From the NCBI GenBank assembly GCA_009777715.1, contig WRLH01000003.1, forward strand, positions 62,001-126,000: a stretch of DNA of 64,000 bases. Reading direction: 5' to 3'. The notes under the pieces were generated by a model. The model worked only from the letters and a program-made list of their open reading frames with translations. It was not told the origin of the DNA and did no database searches. This stretch comes from Lachnospiraceae bacterium. GTDB taxonomy: Bacteria; Bacillota; Clostridia; Lachnospirales; Lachnospiraceae. This document shows, one piece after another, positions 25,261 to 34,150 of the stretch; the stretch's first letter is position 1; every line of letters begins with the position of its first letter. The position numbers and the translations under genes are program-made.

Positions 25261-26175
25261 TTAATCTCCGCCTAAAGATATGCCAAAATTAGTATTGGCA
25301 TCTTCCTTAATAGTTTTCGCCGCCAAACCATCACCTTGCATTAATGCGCCTTGATAAGCCCTTACTAAAAGCGGTTCCCAAATACAACGCTCTTCCCCCA
25401 GTTTTAGTTTCCGGCGTGCCATGTTATAATGTATTTTGGGGTGAAACCGAAAGTTGCTATTGCTTTTCCCTATCCTTAATGCCTTTTCACAAATTTCAAT
25501 TGATTCCTCGTTCCTGTCAAAATCACCCAGCATATTTGACAAGTCGAACAATAGCGGCGGCAAAAGCAATGCCCGATCTTCTTCAGTCGTAAAAGATTCC
25601 TCTATATTCTGTTCTAAATCTTGCAACATAGTTATTGCTCTGCTTTTTTCTTCCGTTTCATACAAACGCACGGCAATTTCACTTATTATTGCAATTTCAT
25701 TAAAAGTCAATCGATATTCTTTTAAATTTGCTTCCTCAAAATTAGCTTTTGTCATGCTAAGTGCCTGCCAAAGCCCATCAATCGCTTCCTTATCACTTAG
25801 GTCCATATTCAGTTTGATTCGTGCAATTGAAAGAAATTGATTGATTAGCATATGTGGTTCTTTTCTTTTTGAATCAAATTTCTTTAATATTTCCTTTGCT
25901 TCATCATGACTATTTTCGCTAATCAGCCACCTAAGCTTTCGATATAACCTATAATCTTTATGTTCGTCAGTCTCAAGAAATAAAAGCCAAAAATCCTCTG
26001 AATGCTGGCCAAGAAGCTCCTGAATCAGGATAAATTGCGAGTAGCTTAAATCAAGCTCTGTTTTCTCTTTGTTTTGGTAAGTACGCAATGAAACACCAAG
26101 AGTAGCCGCGAACTCTTCTTGATTCATCTTTACTTTATTGCGTATTCCTTTAATAATTCTGCCCTTTATCTTCAC
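25261..26175 (-). CDS. HTH regulator with TPR-like C-terminal domain
   Basis: A 304-residue protein. Residues 1-60 form an XRE-type helix-turn-helix (MNQEEFAATLGVSLRTYQNKE). The remainder is predicted all-helical with TPR-like spacing, the layout of peptide-sensing RRNPP regulators, although I cannot assign a subfamily. It lies immediately downstream of the ABC exporter that ends the RiPP operon and on the same strand, separated by 185 bp in which I see no feature. It could regulate that operon or the surface-protein gene beyond it. Confidence 0.75.
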   Translation of the reverse strand: MKIKGRIIKGIRNKVKMNQEEFAATLGVSLRTYQNKEKTELDLSYSQFILIQELLGQHSEDFWLLFLETDEHKDYRLYRKLRWLISENSHDEAKEILKKFDSKRKEPHMLINQFLSIARIKLNMDLSDKEAIDGLWQALSMTKANFEEANLKEYRLTFNEIAIISEIAVRLYETEEKSRAITMLQDLEQNIEESFTTEEDRALLLPPLLFDLSNMLGDFDRNEESIEICEKALRIGKSNSNFRFHPKIHYNMARRKLKLGEERCIWEPLLVRAYQGALMQGDGLAAKTIKEDANTNFGISLGGD

Positions 26176-26360
26176 GTAAGTTCACCCATTCTAGGATTAT
26201 TAGCATTTAGTAACAGATTCTCTTAAATTTACCATATTTTTCTGAATAAAGCAATATGTTTTATTCAACTCCGCAATAATTAAGCAAGTAAGCAACAATT
26301 AACAGCTTGAAAATGAATTTTAGCAAATTCTTCTTTTTATTTCTAAGCAGATCTGGATTT

Positions 26361-28046
26361 TCATTTTTTTAGTTCCTCAAAAGCCCCTTGAAATGTGATC
26401 CCCGAACTAGTCAATAAAAATGTTTTTTTGCTTTGCCTGATTGGCATTTCCCGATGTGACACCATGAAAATAATTGAATGCTCTGCCTTTTCCTTTATCA
26501 CATCAACTATATCCTTTTCTGCCAAGATATCCAAATCCGATGTTATTTCATCAAGCAAATATAAGGAAGCATTCCTTAGCAAAGTTCTCACTAAGCAAAG
26601 ACGTTGTTTTTGACCTGACGACAAGATAACTCCCATATCATCTAATATGCTGTCATATTCTTCTGGCAAAGACATAATATAGTCATGCAAACCAACTTTT
26701 TTACATAGTTTAACAACATCAGAAAAAAAAGCATCCTCATTTCCAATCATTATATTTTTTAAGATAGTATCATTTATAAGATAGCTTTGCTTTGACGCAT
26801 ATGAAATTTCATTCCTAAGTGAAGATAACGATATTTTATTGATATCTAATCCATTAATATAGATATAATTATCAGCACAATCATACATTCTCAATAAAAG
26901 TTTTAAAAATGTACTTTTCCCACAACCATTTTCCCCAATAATTGCATATAAGCCTGGTGAATCTATATGTAATGAAAGATTAGAAAATACATTATCATCA
27001 TTGTACCCGAATTGCAGGTTTTGAGTTTGAATAGTTTTGATAGTACCAATAGCAAGTCCGGAAGCCGTATCTTCAACTTGAGCATTATTAAGTGACTCTA
27101 ATCTCTCAAGGCTTACTTTAATAGTGTTTGATGTCAGGTTCAATGAAAGAATCTTAGATGTTGCCTCAAAAAACCTCCCAACATAGGTATTAAAAGAAAC
27201 CATGTTTCCGATTGATAAGATTCCATTCATAATCCTTATTGCAAATACATATATCAAAAAAGGATTAACTATATTATTAATAAATGACTTTAGCAATTGT
27301 AAAAAATCATTTACTTTGATGTGTTTTTTGAGCAATGCTCTATTTTCCATTAAAAACTGGCTAAAAGCATTGCCATATTTATTTTCAATCTGATATGCCT
27401 TAATATTTTCAAAATCCTTAAATGTGTAAGTAAGGAAATTAATATATTTGTCAGAAAATGCGAGCTGGCGTTTCGTAATTATTTTTATTGATGATTGAAA
27501 CAACTTAATTAATAACAAGGACAAAACAGGTATGCATAATGCGATAAAAGCATTCACATATGAGATTTTAAAAATAAAATAAATTGACAAGGCTAGATTG
27601 ATTCCAATTACAAAAACATTAGTAATTATGTCAATAAAAAATTGAATGACTGTAACTGTGTCGTTTTCAATTCTATTGATCAATTCCCCCAAAGTATATT
27701 TGTTAAACTCCGATTGCTTTAGACTTAGCGACTTAGTGTAGACATTTAGTTTAATCCGGTTGTTTATTTTGTTTACTAGCAGTTTAGTTGAAATTATCTG
27801 GAAAAATCCAAGCGTTGCTGTCACAAGGGAAACAGTAACATATATAATCAAATAGCTGTTAAACAATTTTACATCTTTATTGATAATGGCATCAATCAAT
27901 AACCCATATATATATGGATTAATATTTCCAATTGCAACAGTTAGCACGATTAATCCTGCTAATAAAACTAATCGTATTTGTTCTAAGCGAAAATATGTCC
28001 TGTAAATCTCGATAAAGTATCGCATATAAATTTTCTCAAACCTCAC
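26361..28046 (-). CDS. ABC exporter, fused membrane and ATPase domains
   Basis: A 561-residue type IV ABC exporter: about six transmembrane helices (residues 20-300), then an ATPase with Walker A IGENGCGKSTFLK, signature LSSGQKQRLCLVR and Walker B LYLLDEITSDLD. There is no N-terminal C39 peptidase domain, so it does not itself cleave a leader. It overlaps the upstream permease gene by 4 nt and is the last gene of the CXXX peptide operon; export of the modified peptide is the natural guess. The coding sequence is noticeably AT-rich compared with the purine genes, as is the whole RiPP block. Confidence 0.88.
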   Translation of the reverse strand: MRFEKIYMRYFIEIYRTYFRLEQIRLVLLAGLIVLTVAIGNINPYIYGLLIDAIINKDVKLFNSYLIIYVTVSLVTATLGFFQIISTKLLVNKINNRIKLNVYTKSLSLKQSEFNKYTLGELINRIENDTVTVIQFFIDIITNVFVIGINLALSIYFIFKISYVNAFIALCIPVLSLLLIKLFQSSIKIITKRQLAFSDKYINFLTYTFKDFENIKAYQIENKYGNAFSQFLMENRALLKKHIKVNDFLQLLKSFINNIVNPFLIYVFAIRIMNGILSIGNMVSFNTYVGRFFEATSKILSLNLTSNTIKVSLERLESLNNAQVEDTASGLAIGTIKTIQTQNLQFGYNDDNVFSNLSLHIDSPGLYAIIGENGCGKSTFLKLLLRMYDCADNYIYINGLDINKISLSSLRNEISYASKQSYLINDTILKNIMIGNEDAFFSDVVKLCKKVGLHDYIMSLPEEYDSILDDMGVILSSGQKQRLCLVRTLLRNASLYLLDEITSDLDILAEKDIVDVIKEKAEHSIIFMVSHREMPIRQSKKTFLLTSSGITFQGAFEELKK

Positions 28047-30400
28047 ATCGGTGCTTTGTAGGAAATAAGTGCCTTAAAATCGACCAGCTTCATTACGGCG
28101 ATTAGGATCAGATAAGTAATGGCTGCCAATACTGAAAGCGTAATCCCAAGGGCTAATAATGACGGAAGATAAGCTATGCGCATTAGTAATAAGAAGAACA
28201 AATTAATCACGGCAAGGCAAAGCAAAAAGGCGGCAATGCTGCTAATTAAAATAATGATGCCGTATTGCAGATAAATAATTCTCCTGACCTTTTTCTCTTT
28301 TGCCCCCAAAGCACGGTAAAGGGATAATTCAGGACTCCGCTTTATTAAAGTGCTTGCCATCAGCGAGGCAAGGAAAATCAGCAGGGCAATTATTATAATT
28401 GATGAGGCCATGTAGATAATTGAAATATATTGCGCCATCCCGGTAGTCAGAATCTGCGTCAGGATATTGGCAGTCATTATTTCCGCTTGCCAGCTTCTTA
28501 GTATTTGCCCCAGCAATTCTATTTCATTTTCATTAAGGAAAAACAAATAATTATTCCGGAATGTCTCGTCAATGGCACTCCCCATGTCTTGATGGGAAGC
28601 CAAAATCGTATGCGAAGCGGGCGTAAACGGGGTGGGGGTCAAATAATCTGCCAAGGTAAGGTTCTTATCGCTTCCCTCTAGCAGATATGGGTCGCCGATA
28701 TTAAGCCCTATCGCGCCAGTCACAATCCTGTCAGCCAAGAAAGTTCCCGGCAAAACCTTCAAAGTCGGTGAATAATTATTCTCGTCTTTTAAAATGCCAA
28801 GGAAATATCTTCTTTCGCTGTTGTGGTAGGTGGCAATTTTTGTGTATATTTGAAAATACGGAAGTCCATGCTCCTTTAGCAAATCTTCAAACCGCTCCTC
28901 GTCACGCGGCATTACATTTACGCAAACATTATATCCGACCCCTGCAATCCAAGCGTTTTCAACCATTTTTGCAATGCCGAAAGATAAATTATAAATAAAC
29001 ATAATAAAAACGGCAACTATGACAAACGCGGTTGAAATAATCGCGGAATTTCTCAAATTGCCCCTCAGCAGCTTCACCGAAAGCATAAGGCTGTTAGTTA
29101 AAGTTTTATCCGCAAACCGGAATAAGTTAATCGCTTTCTTGCTGATGAAATATATGAATGCAACTAATGCCATCAGCCCCAGCGTAAAAAGCAAAAGCGA
29201 GAAATCATTTGAAAAAGCCGCCATGATAATTGCAAAAACGATAATGCTAATAATCGGATATTGGAGTGATTTGTCTGCTTTATGATGGATTCGGCCATTG
29301 ATAATATTCATTGCGTCAATGTCAAAAATCTTTTTCGCCAGTAAAAAACTTAACGGCAGATTAATCATTATCGAAATTGCAAGGACAACTAAAAATACTA
29401 AAACCATTTGCCAAAAGGTAACTAAAAGTGAAGCACCAAAGGCTTGTCTTGTCACATATTTGAACATCAAGAGGGCAAGAGGGGCGGCAATCAAATTGGC
29501 AGACAGCGAAAATGCCAATGCGTCAATGAAAGATATTTTGATTGCGCTTTTTCTTGTGAACCCATAAACCCTTAGGAGGGCAAAGTTCTTGATATTCTTC
29601 GAAAAATTGAGATAAGCAAAAGTAAAAAAACCCGCGGTAAAGACAATAAAGCAAAGAACGACAAGATATGCAATAACTTCTTTGATGACTTCTTTAACAA
29701 GCTGGTAGTTTTTTTGTATTTCGCTGTAATGCTGTCTGGTTATCTTTATATTGTTGTCACCAAAATATAAATCCAAGGCTTCACTAATATCAGCTTCTTC
29801 ATCGTAAGCCAGACGGATATTTGCCTTTTCAATTGCGCCTAGAATTTGCTCTATATACAATTCATTAATGGTAACATAACCATAATACTGGGATTCGAGA
29901 GTGCCAAAATCCGGATTTTCAATGGAATTAACCGAAAAAGCCAAATCCCAGTCATCAAAAGATAATGTGGAATCTTTTTTTGCCCGCAAGCTTTCACTTA
30001 AAGTGCTGCTCATGATACAAGCATTTAAGGGGATTCCGCTTTGAAAGCGCAGAAGAACAGGCCGCCTTTCGCCATTAAGGGACAGGTTTACGGTTGCATA
30101 TCTTTCCACTAGTTTAGCGTTTAACTTAAGCTCATCAAAATGCTTTTCAAAATGCTCATCCATTATTAAGCCGTTTTCTTCGTTATGCTCAAGATAATAT
30201 GAAACAATTCCGCCATTGGCATTTATTGAAGCATTTTCAAAAATTAAATCGTTGCTTGAAGTCAGCAAAAGCATTAGCGCAATTATTGAAGCAAGCAAAA
30301 CATAAACAACCCATACCATTAAGGATATGGATTTATTTGTGTTGCTTACCTTATAAAAAACGGCAAATTGCTTAAAAGCTCTATCCACTAAGCTCACCAT
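28043..30400 (-). CDS. FtsX-type ABC transporter permease
   Basis: A 785-residue permease with an N-terminal helix (about 28-47), a large extracytoplasmic domain, and two sets of FtsX-like helices (three near 240-350; then about 380-480 and 660-780). This two-module layout is that of MacB/LolCE-like or bacitracin-type mechanotransmission permeases. It overlaps its ATPase gene by 20 nt and the exporter gene by 4 nt, so it belongs to the CXXX peptide operon, where it may give self-protection or assist export. Confidence 0.85.
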   Translation of the reverse strand: MVSLVDRAFKQFAVFYKVSNTNKSISLMVWVVYVLLASIIALMLLLTSSNDLIFENASINANGGIVSYYLEHNEENGLIMDEHFEKHFDELKLNAKLVERYATVNLSLNGERRPVLLRFQSGIPLNACIMSSTLSESLRAKKDSTLSFDDWDLAFSVNSIENPDFGTLESQYYGYVTINELYIEQILGAIEKANIRLAYDEEADISEALDLYFGDNNIKITRQHYSEIQKNYQLVKEVIKEVIAYLVVLCFIVFTAGFFTFAYLNFSKNIKNFALLRVYGFTRKSAIKISFIDALAFSLSANLIAAPLALLMFKYVTRQAFGASLLVTFWQMVLVFLVVLAISIMINLPLSFLLAKKIFDIDAMNIINGRIHHKADKSLQYPIISIIVFAIIMAAFSNDFSLLLFTLGLMALVAFIYFISKKAINLFRFADKTLTNSLMLSVKLLRGNLRNSAIISTAFVIVAVFIMFIYNLSFGIAKMVENAWIAGVGYNVCVNVMPRDEERFEDLLKEHGLPYFQIYTKIATYHNSERRYFLGILKDENNYSPTLKVLPGTFLADRIVTGAIGLNIGDPYLLEGSDKNLTLADYLTPTPFTPASHTILASHQDMGSAIDETFRNNYLFFLNENEIELLGQILRSWQAEIMTANILTQILTTGMAQYISIIYMASSIIIIALLIFLASLMASTLIKRSPELSLYRALGAKEKKVRRIIYLQYGIIILISSIAAFLLCLAVINLFFLLLMRIAYLPSLLALGITLSVLAAITYLILIAVMKLVDFKALISYKAPM

Positions 30401-31034
30401 CTTTCATCTGGATAATTCTGTCGCACAAATCCGCAACAGTTTTGTCGTGGGTTACAATCAAAACTGTTTTCTTCTGTAAAGCCGTTTTGCGGAACATTGC
30501 CATTATTTCAAGGCCAGTTTTTTGGTCGAGTGACCCGGTCGGCTCATCAGCAAGGATTATGTCCGGCCCAGTTATGAGTGCCCTTGCTATCGCTGCCCTT
30601 TGCTGCTCACCGCCTGACATTTCATTCGGATAGCGGTTAAGGAGTTCCTTTAAGCCAAGCTGTTCATATAGTGACTTGGAAATTAAGTTTTGGCTTGAAC
30701 CAGAAAAAATAAGCGGAAGCATGATATTATCCTTGCAATTAAGCTCTTTTATCAAGCCATAATTTTGAAAAACTATGCTAATGTGGCGGGCGCGAAATGA
30801 ATCCAATTTGTCAGACGGCATTTCATACATTTTCTTGCCGTTAAGCGAAACAGAACCGGAATCCGGCTTGTCAAGCCCGGCTATTATGCCAAGCAATGTG
30901 CTTTTACCGCAGCCGCTGGGGCCCATAATCGCAACCATCTCACCTTGATTTACAGAAAAACTAATCCCTTTTAGAATATGGGTGGTTGCTGATTTGGTTT
31001 TTATGGATTTTTTGATGGAATTTACTTTAAGCAC
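30381..31034 (-). CDS. ABC transporter ATP-binding protein (MacB/LolD-like)
   Basis: A 217-residue ATPase with Walker A GPSGCGKSTLL, Q-loop FQNYGLI, signature MSGGEQQRAAIARAL and Walker B ILADEPTGSLD, all intact. It pairs with the overlapping FtsX-type permease. Such pairs are frequent in peptide-antibiotic loci for immunity. The small modification protein gene ends 37 nt upstream, on the same strand. Confidence 0.9.
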   Translation of the reverse strand: MLKVNSIKKSIKTKSATTHILKGISFSVNQGEMVAIMGPSGCGKSTLLGIIAGLDKPDSGSVSLNGKKMYEMPSDKLDSFRARHISIVFQNYGLIKELNCKDNIMLPLIFSGSSQNLISKSLYEQLGLKELLNRYPNEMSGGEQQRAAIARALITGPDIILADEPTGSLDQKTGLEIMAMFRKTALQKKTVLIVTHDKTVADLCDRIIQMKDGELSG

Positions 31035-31071
31035 GTTTTTGCTCCTGTTTTATATATCACTTGCTGAAATT

Positions 31072-31380
31072 TTATCCGCGCCGTAATATAAGTTCATCAT
31101 TGCCATAATTAATATATAATTGCATATTGTCAGTAATAATTATATCATATTTTTCAACACAATAATCCCAGAACTTGCGAATATCCCTTAGGCATTTTTT
31201 ATTATCCTGAACCAATCGTTTATATATTTCGCTTTCATGCTTTTTATATAAATCATTATCAGTTAAAGATTTACATAAATCTTGGATAGCGAAATTTAGG
31301 TATTGCAAATCTTGTATTTTTTCAATTTCTTCCTCTGATAAAACTGCTATGCGTTCTTCTATAAAATTATCTTTTGACAT
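31072..31380 (-). CDS. CXXX-repeat peptide modification system protein (probable)
   Basis: A 102-residue, mostly helical, acidic protein starting MSKDNFIEERIAVLSEEE. I chose the ATG at 31380 because AGGAGG lies 6 nt upstream; the earlier ATG at 31398 has none and overlaps the maturase stop. Its place between a radical SAM maturase and transporters of a CXXX precursor, and its size, match what I remember as the CXXX repeat peptide modification system protein family. Its biochemical role is not known to me; precursor binding is one possibility. Confidence 0.65.
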   Translation of the reverse strand: MSKDNFIEERIAVLSEEEIEKIQDLQYLNFAIQDLCKSLTDNDLYKKHESEIYKRLVQDNKKCLRDIRKFWDYCVEKYDIIITDNMQLYINYGNDELILRRG

Positions 31381-31397
31381 TTTTATCCTCCTGCTCA

Positions 31398-33578
31398 TCA
31401 GATAGCATTTTTTCTATCTAGTAAAACGTTTATAGGGTCTTTATATGAAATTTCGTCAATATGACAGTTGCTGCCTATTTCTAAAATTGCATATGTGGGT
31501 AATAGTTTGCGTGATATTTCTCTTTCAATATGTGAAATTTTACATTGAAGTGCTGATGGCACGTTATACTCGCCAGTATGGTTTTTGTTTTGGAAAATAC
31601 AACGATTACATTGATAACAATCGCAATTATTACAGTTTGGTGAGTTTGCTAGTTCTGTGAGAGAAATTTCGGGCAAGAACTCATATTCGCCGCTTGATTC
31701 ATTGTATGTGCCGATCGGATTCATTTTATTATAGTAAAATGCCGGGCAAATATATAATTGACCATCAGGAGCCAAAGTTAAAGAGCGTTCTCCAGCATTA
31801 CAGTTATTCATTTCACCAGAAAATATCCGGTCGGTAAGACGATTAACTTCTTTCACCTCATGTTTATTTATATATCTTACAATTTCATCTGCAATTTTAT
31901 TCATTTGACGCTCATATTCAGTTACATCGAATTTAGTTTTATCTTCTATCCTAATATTCATATGGACACGATTTACTTTTTCTAATAATCCAATGACCAT
32001 ATTACTTAAATTAAAAATTTGATTACCATCAATATTGAATATTATTTTAGCAAGCCTTGTTTTTCCATCAATCAATAAATTAATGTTTTCACAGTCAACC
32101 ACATAAATAATATCTTCAGATAAAAGGTCTCCAGTTTGATAATACTTAATATGAGTTACTAAGTGGCTGTTTAGCGCGTCATAAGTATATGGTTTATTTA
32201 TATTATATAATTCCGAATTACATTCCTTAAGGTGATGAACTAAAACAGGTGAATAGAAATTATCTTTTGCAAATTCTAATCCTCTGTCTAAAAAAGATTT
32301 ATTCAAAACTCTATCATTATCAAAACTGTAATAATCACAATAAGATACGCTAAAGTCTGAGGTCAAAATATATAAGTATTTATAAGGCTTCTTCTTGATT
32401 TCTGGCTTGCATTTTATGCCATGAAGATTATATAAACGCGCCCAATAATAGCGGTTAGCCTTTACACGTGCCTTGTGCATTTCACAAATTGTAGTTGCAC
32501 GTTCAAATAATGTATCATTTTTAGAAATATCATAATTATATCCGGGGCAAAATGAACACGATGAGCTAACAGAACAATCAATACATTCCTGTTTGCTTTG
32601 ATATTTTGTGTTAAGTGATAAAAATGGTCTTATTTTATCAGTATCGACCCCCTTATAAATATCACCAAACGATATTTCATTTTTGTTGTCTAACGAATAT
32701 TTCATGAATCGAATACAAGGATAAAGCTTACCTTCATAGTCCACAGTAAAAGATCTGCCTGTTCCGCATGAATTATGTAGCATTTCATCATGAAGTGCCT
32801 TATAACCCACTTGTTCTGAAAATAACGTAGTATTCACTTTGTTCCATAACTGATTCTCCAAGACATAATCTGCTAATTGTTTCAATTGATTTTCAAAAAT
32901 AACATCATCGCCTTCCTGCCAAATATCCTCAAAGACGACGTTAGCCGGAACGACTTTTAGCCCTAAATTCCATAAATGAATTATACTATCCTTTACCAAT
33001 GGCAAATCGTCGTGACCAATTGTTACTTTTGTTGTTTCATCAGGATATTGTTTAAGCCATAGCATGGTTTGCCTAGCAACCTCATCATATGAGCCAGTGC
33101 CATCAGGAAAGATTCTTTGCATATTATGCTTTTCTTTAGTGCCATCAATGCTGATTCCTATTGAAATCATGTTTTTGTTTTTCCATAAAAATCTTTGCAC
33201 CTCTGGTGAATCATACAAAAGGCCATTGGTTGATATTAGTATTCGATATTTTCCAAACCAATTGCTATTACGCCTATATGTTTCAATTCTAAAATAATCA
33301 ACGATTTTCTCAATTAAGTCCACCTCTAAAAGGGGCTCTCCGCCGATAAAATCAAGGGTCAGATAATCTTTTAAATCCAAATCATCTTTGTTTTCAATAA
33401 AAAAGTCGATGGCGTCCTTAGCGACTTCAAAGCTCATCACCTTCCCCTCACCCTTTTTTATCATATAACAATATTTGCAACTTAGATTACACTCCTGTGT
33501 AACTACAAAAGTTATTTCTTGAGCATTACTGGTTTTCCAGTATTGGGGACTTTTACCCATTATGTACTCACTGCTCAT
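31398..33578 (-). CDS. Radical SAM peptide maturase, CXXX-repeat target, double module
   Basis: A 726-residue enzyme. The N-terminal half is a radical SAM domain with the CX3CX2C cluster motif CNLSCKYC near residue 30-37, followed by a SPASM-type cysteine region (CIDCSVSSSCSFCPG). The second half (from about residue 395) looks like another maturase module without the CX3CX2C motif but with its own Cys-rich end (CNNCDCYQCNRC). It should install radical-generated crosslinks, probably thioethers, on the precursor encoded upstream. The ATG at 33578 has AAAGGTG 8 nt upstream; a GTG 9 nt earlier overlaps that site. Typical SPASM maturases are 370-480 residues, so a fusion is likely. Confidence 0.88.
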   Translation of the reverse strand: MSSEYIMGKSPQYWKTSNAQEITFVVTQECNLSCKYCYMIKKGEGKVMSFEVAKDAIDFFIENKDDLDLKDYLTLDFIGGEPLLEVDLIEKIVDYFRIETYRRNSNWFGKYRILISTNGLLYDSPEVQRFLWKNKNMISIGISIDGTKEKHNMQRIFPDGTGSYDEVARQTMLWLKQYPDETTKVTIGHDDLPLVKDSIIHLWNLGLKVVPANVVFEDIWQEGDDVIFENQLKQLADYVLENQLWNKVNTTLFSEQVGYKALHDEMLHNSCGTGRSFTVDYEGKLYPCIRFMKYSLDNKNEISFGDIYKGVDTDKIRPFLSLNTKYQSKQECIDCSVSSSCSFCPGYNYDISKNDTLFERATTICEMHKARVKANRYYWARLYNLHGIKCKPEIKKKPYKYLYILTSDFSVSYCDYYSFDNDRVLNKSFLDRGLEFAKDNFYSPVLVHHLKECNSELYNINKPYTYDALNSHLVTHIKYYQTGDLLSEDIIYVVDCENINLLIDGKTRLAKIIFNIDGNQIFNLSNMVIGLLEKVNRVHMNIRIEDKTKFDVTEYERQMNKIADEIVRYINKHEVKEVNRLTDRIFSGEMNNCNAGERSLTLAPDGQLYICPAFYYNKMNPIGTYNESSGEYEFLPEISLTELANSPNCNNCDCYQCNRCIFQNKNHTGEYNVPSALQCKISHIEREISRKLLPTYAILEIGSNCHIDEISYKDPINVLLDRKNAI

Positions 33579-33672
33579 CTTTTTCACCTTTCTGATTTGG
33601 GAAACACAATAAATACAACATGCACCTCGGGATGAATAAATGTAATTGATTACTTTACAAAACTAAACTTCA

Positions 33673-33876
33673 TCACCTCTTGCCATTGAATTGTCTGCAA
33701 ATTCCACTAGGATAACAAGCATTGCCACAATTACCGGAGCAAAAACCGCCACATGTTCCCGAACATGGACCAAGACATTCAAAAGCGCAACCTAATAAAC
33801 AGCTATTACCACAAAAACATGCTGGCTCAATTCCGCCAATATCGCTGTCAAAACTAAATTGTTCATCAAAATTCAT
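33673..33876 (-). CDS. Cys-rich RiPP precursor, CXXX family
   Basis: A 67-residue peptide. Residues 1-19 (acidic, MNFDEQFSFDSDIGG...) serve as leader. In the core, cysteines fall at 22, 26, 30, 34, 38, 42, 46, 50 and 54, nine in a row at exact four-residue spacing, with extra cysteines at 20 and 60; the spacers are Gly/Ser/Asn-rich. This is the hallmark of the CXXX-repeat targets of radical SAM maturases. The ATG follows AAAGGAGG at ideal distance. The maturase gene begins 94 nt downstream. The mature product, probably a thioether-crosslinked peptide, is uncharacterised here. Confidence 0.92.
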   Translation of the reverse strand: MNFDEQFSFDSDIGGIEPACFCGNSCLLGCAFECLGPCSGTCGGFCSGNCGNACYPSGICRQFNGKR

Positions 33877-33988
33877 ATAAACCTCCTTTCACGAGGTGCA
33901 TGTGTACTTTAATAAAATAATTTCAAGCTTTCATGCTAAACAAACTCTTATATTGCTTCATATTAATACATATCCCGCAATTTGTCCA

Positions 33989-34035
33989 CGCAAAAAGTTG
34001 CGTAAATAAAATTTATTTTTCCGCAACTTTTTGCG
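33989..34035. promoter_or_regulatory. 14-bp inverted repeat upstream of the RiPP precursor
   Basis: Perfect arms at 33989-34002 and 34022-34035 (CGCAAAAAGTTGCG and its complement) flank a 19-bp AT-only-but-one spacer. It lies about 110 bp upstream of the precursor gene and about 115 bp from the lipoprotein gene end. It could be an operator for a dimeric regulator or a stem in the lipoprotein mRNA 3' end; there is no T-run directly after it. The rest of 33877-34150 shows no gene. Confidence 0.55.
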
Positions 34036-34150
34036 TATTTATACGCCATGTCAAATTTCAATTCCTAAAATAATTTATCCCCTCAAAAAGAGGCAAATTC
34101 TTATTGCCCTAGAATGCTTTTGCCGCAAACTCACCAAAACGCGCCAGCAT

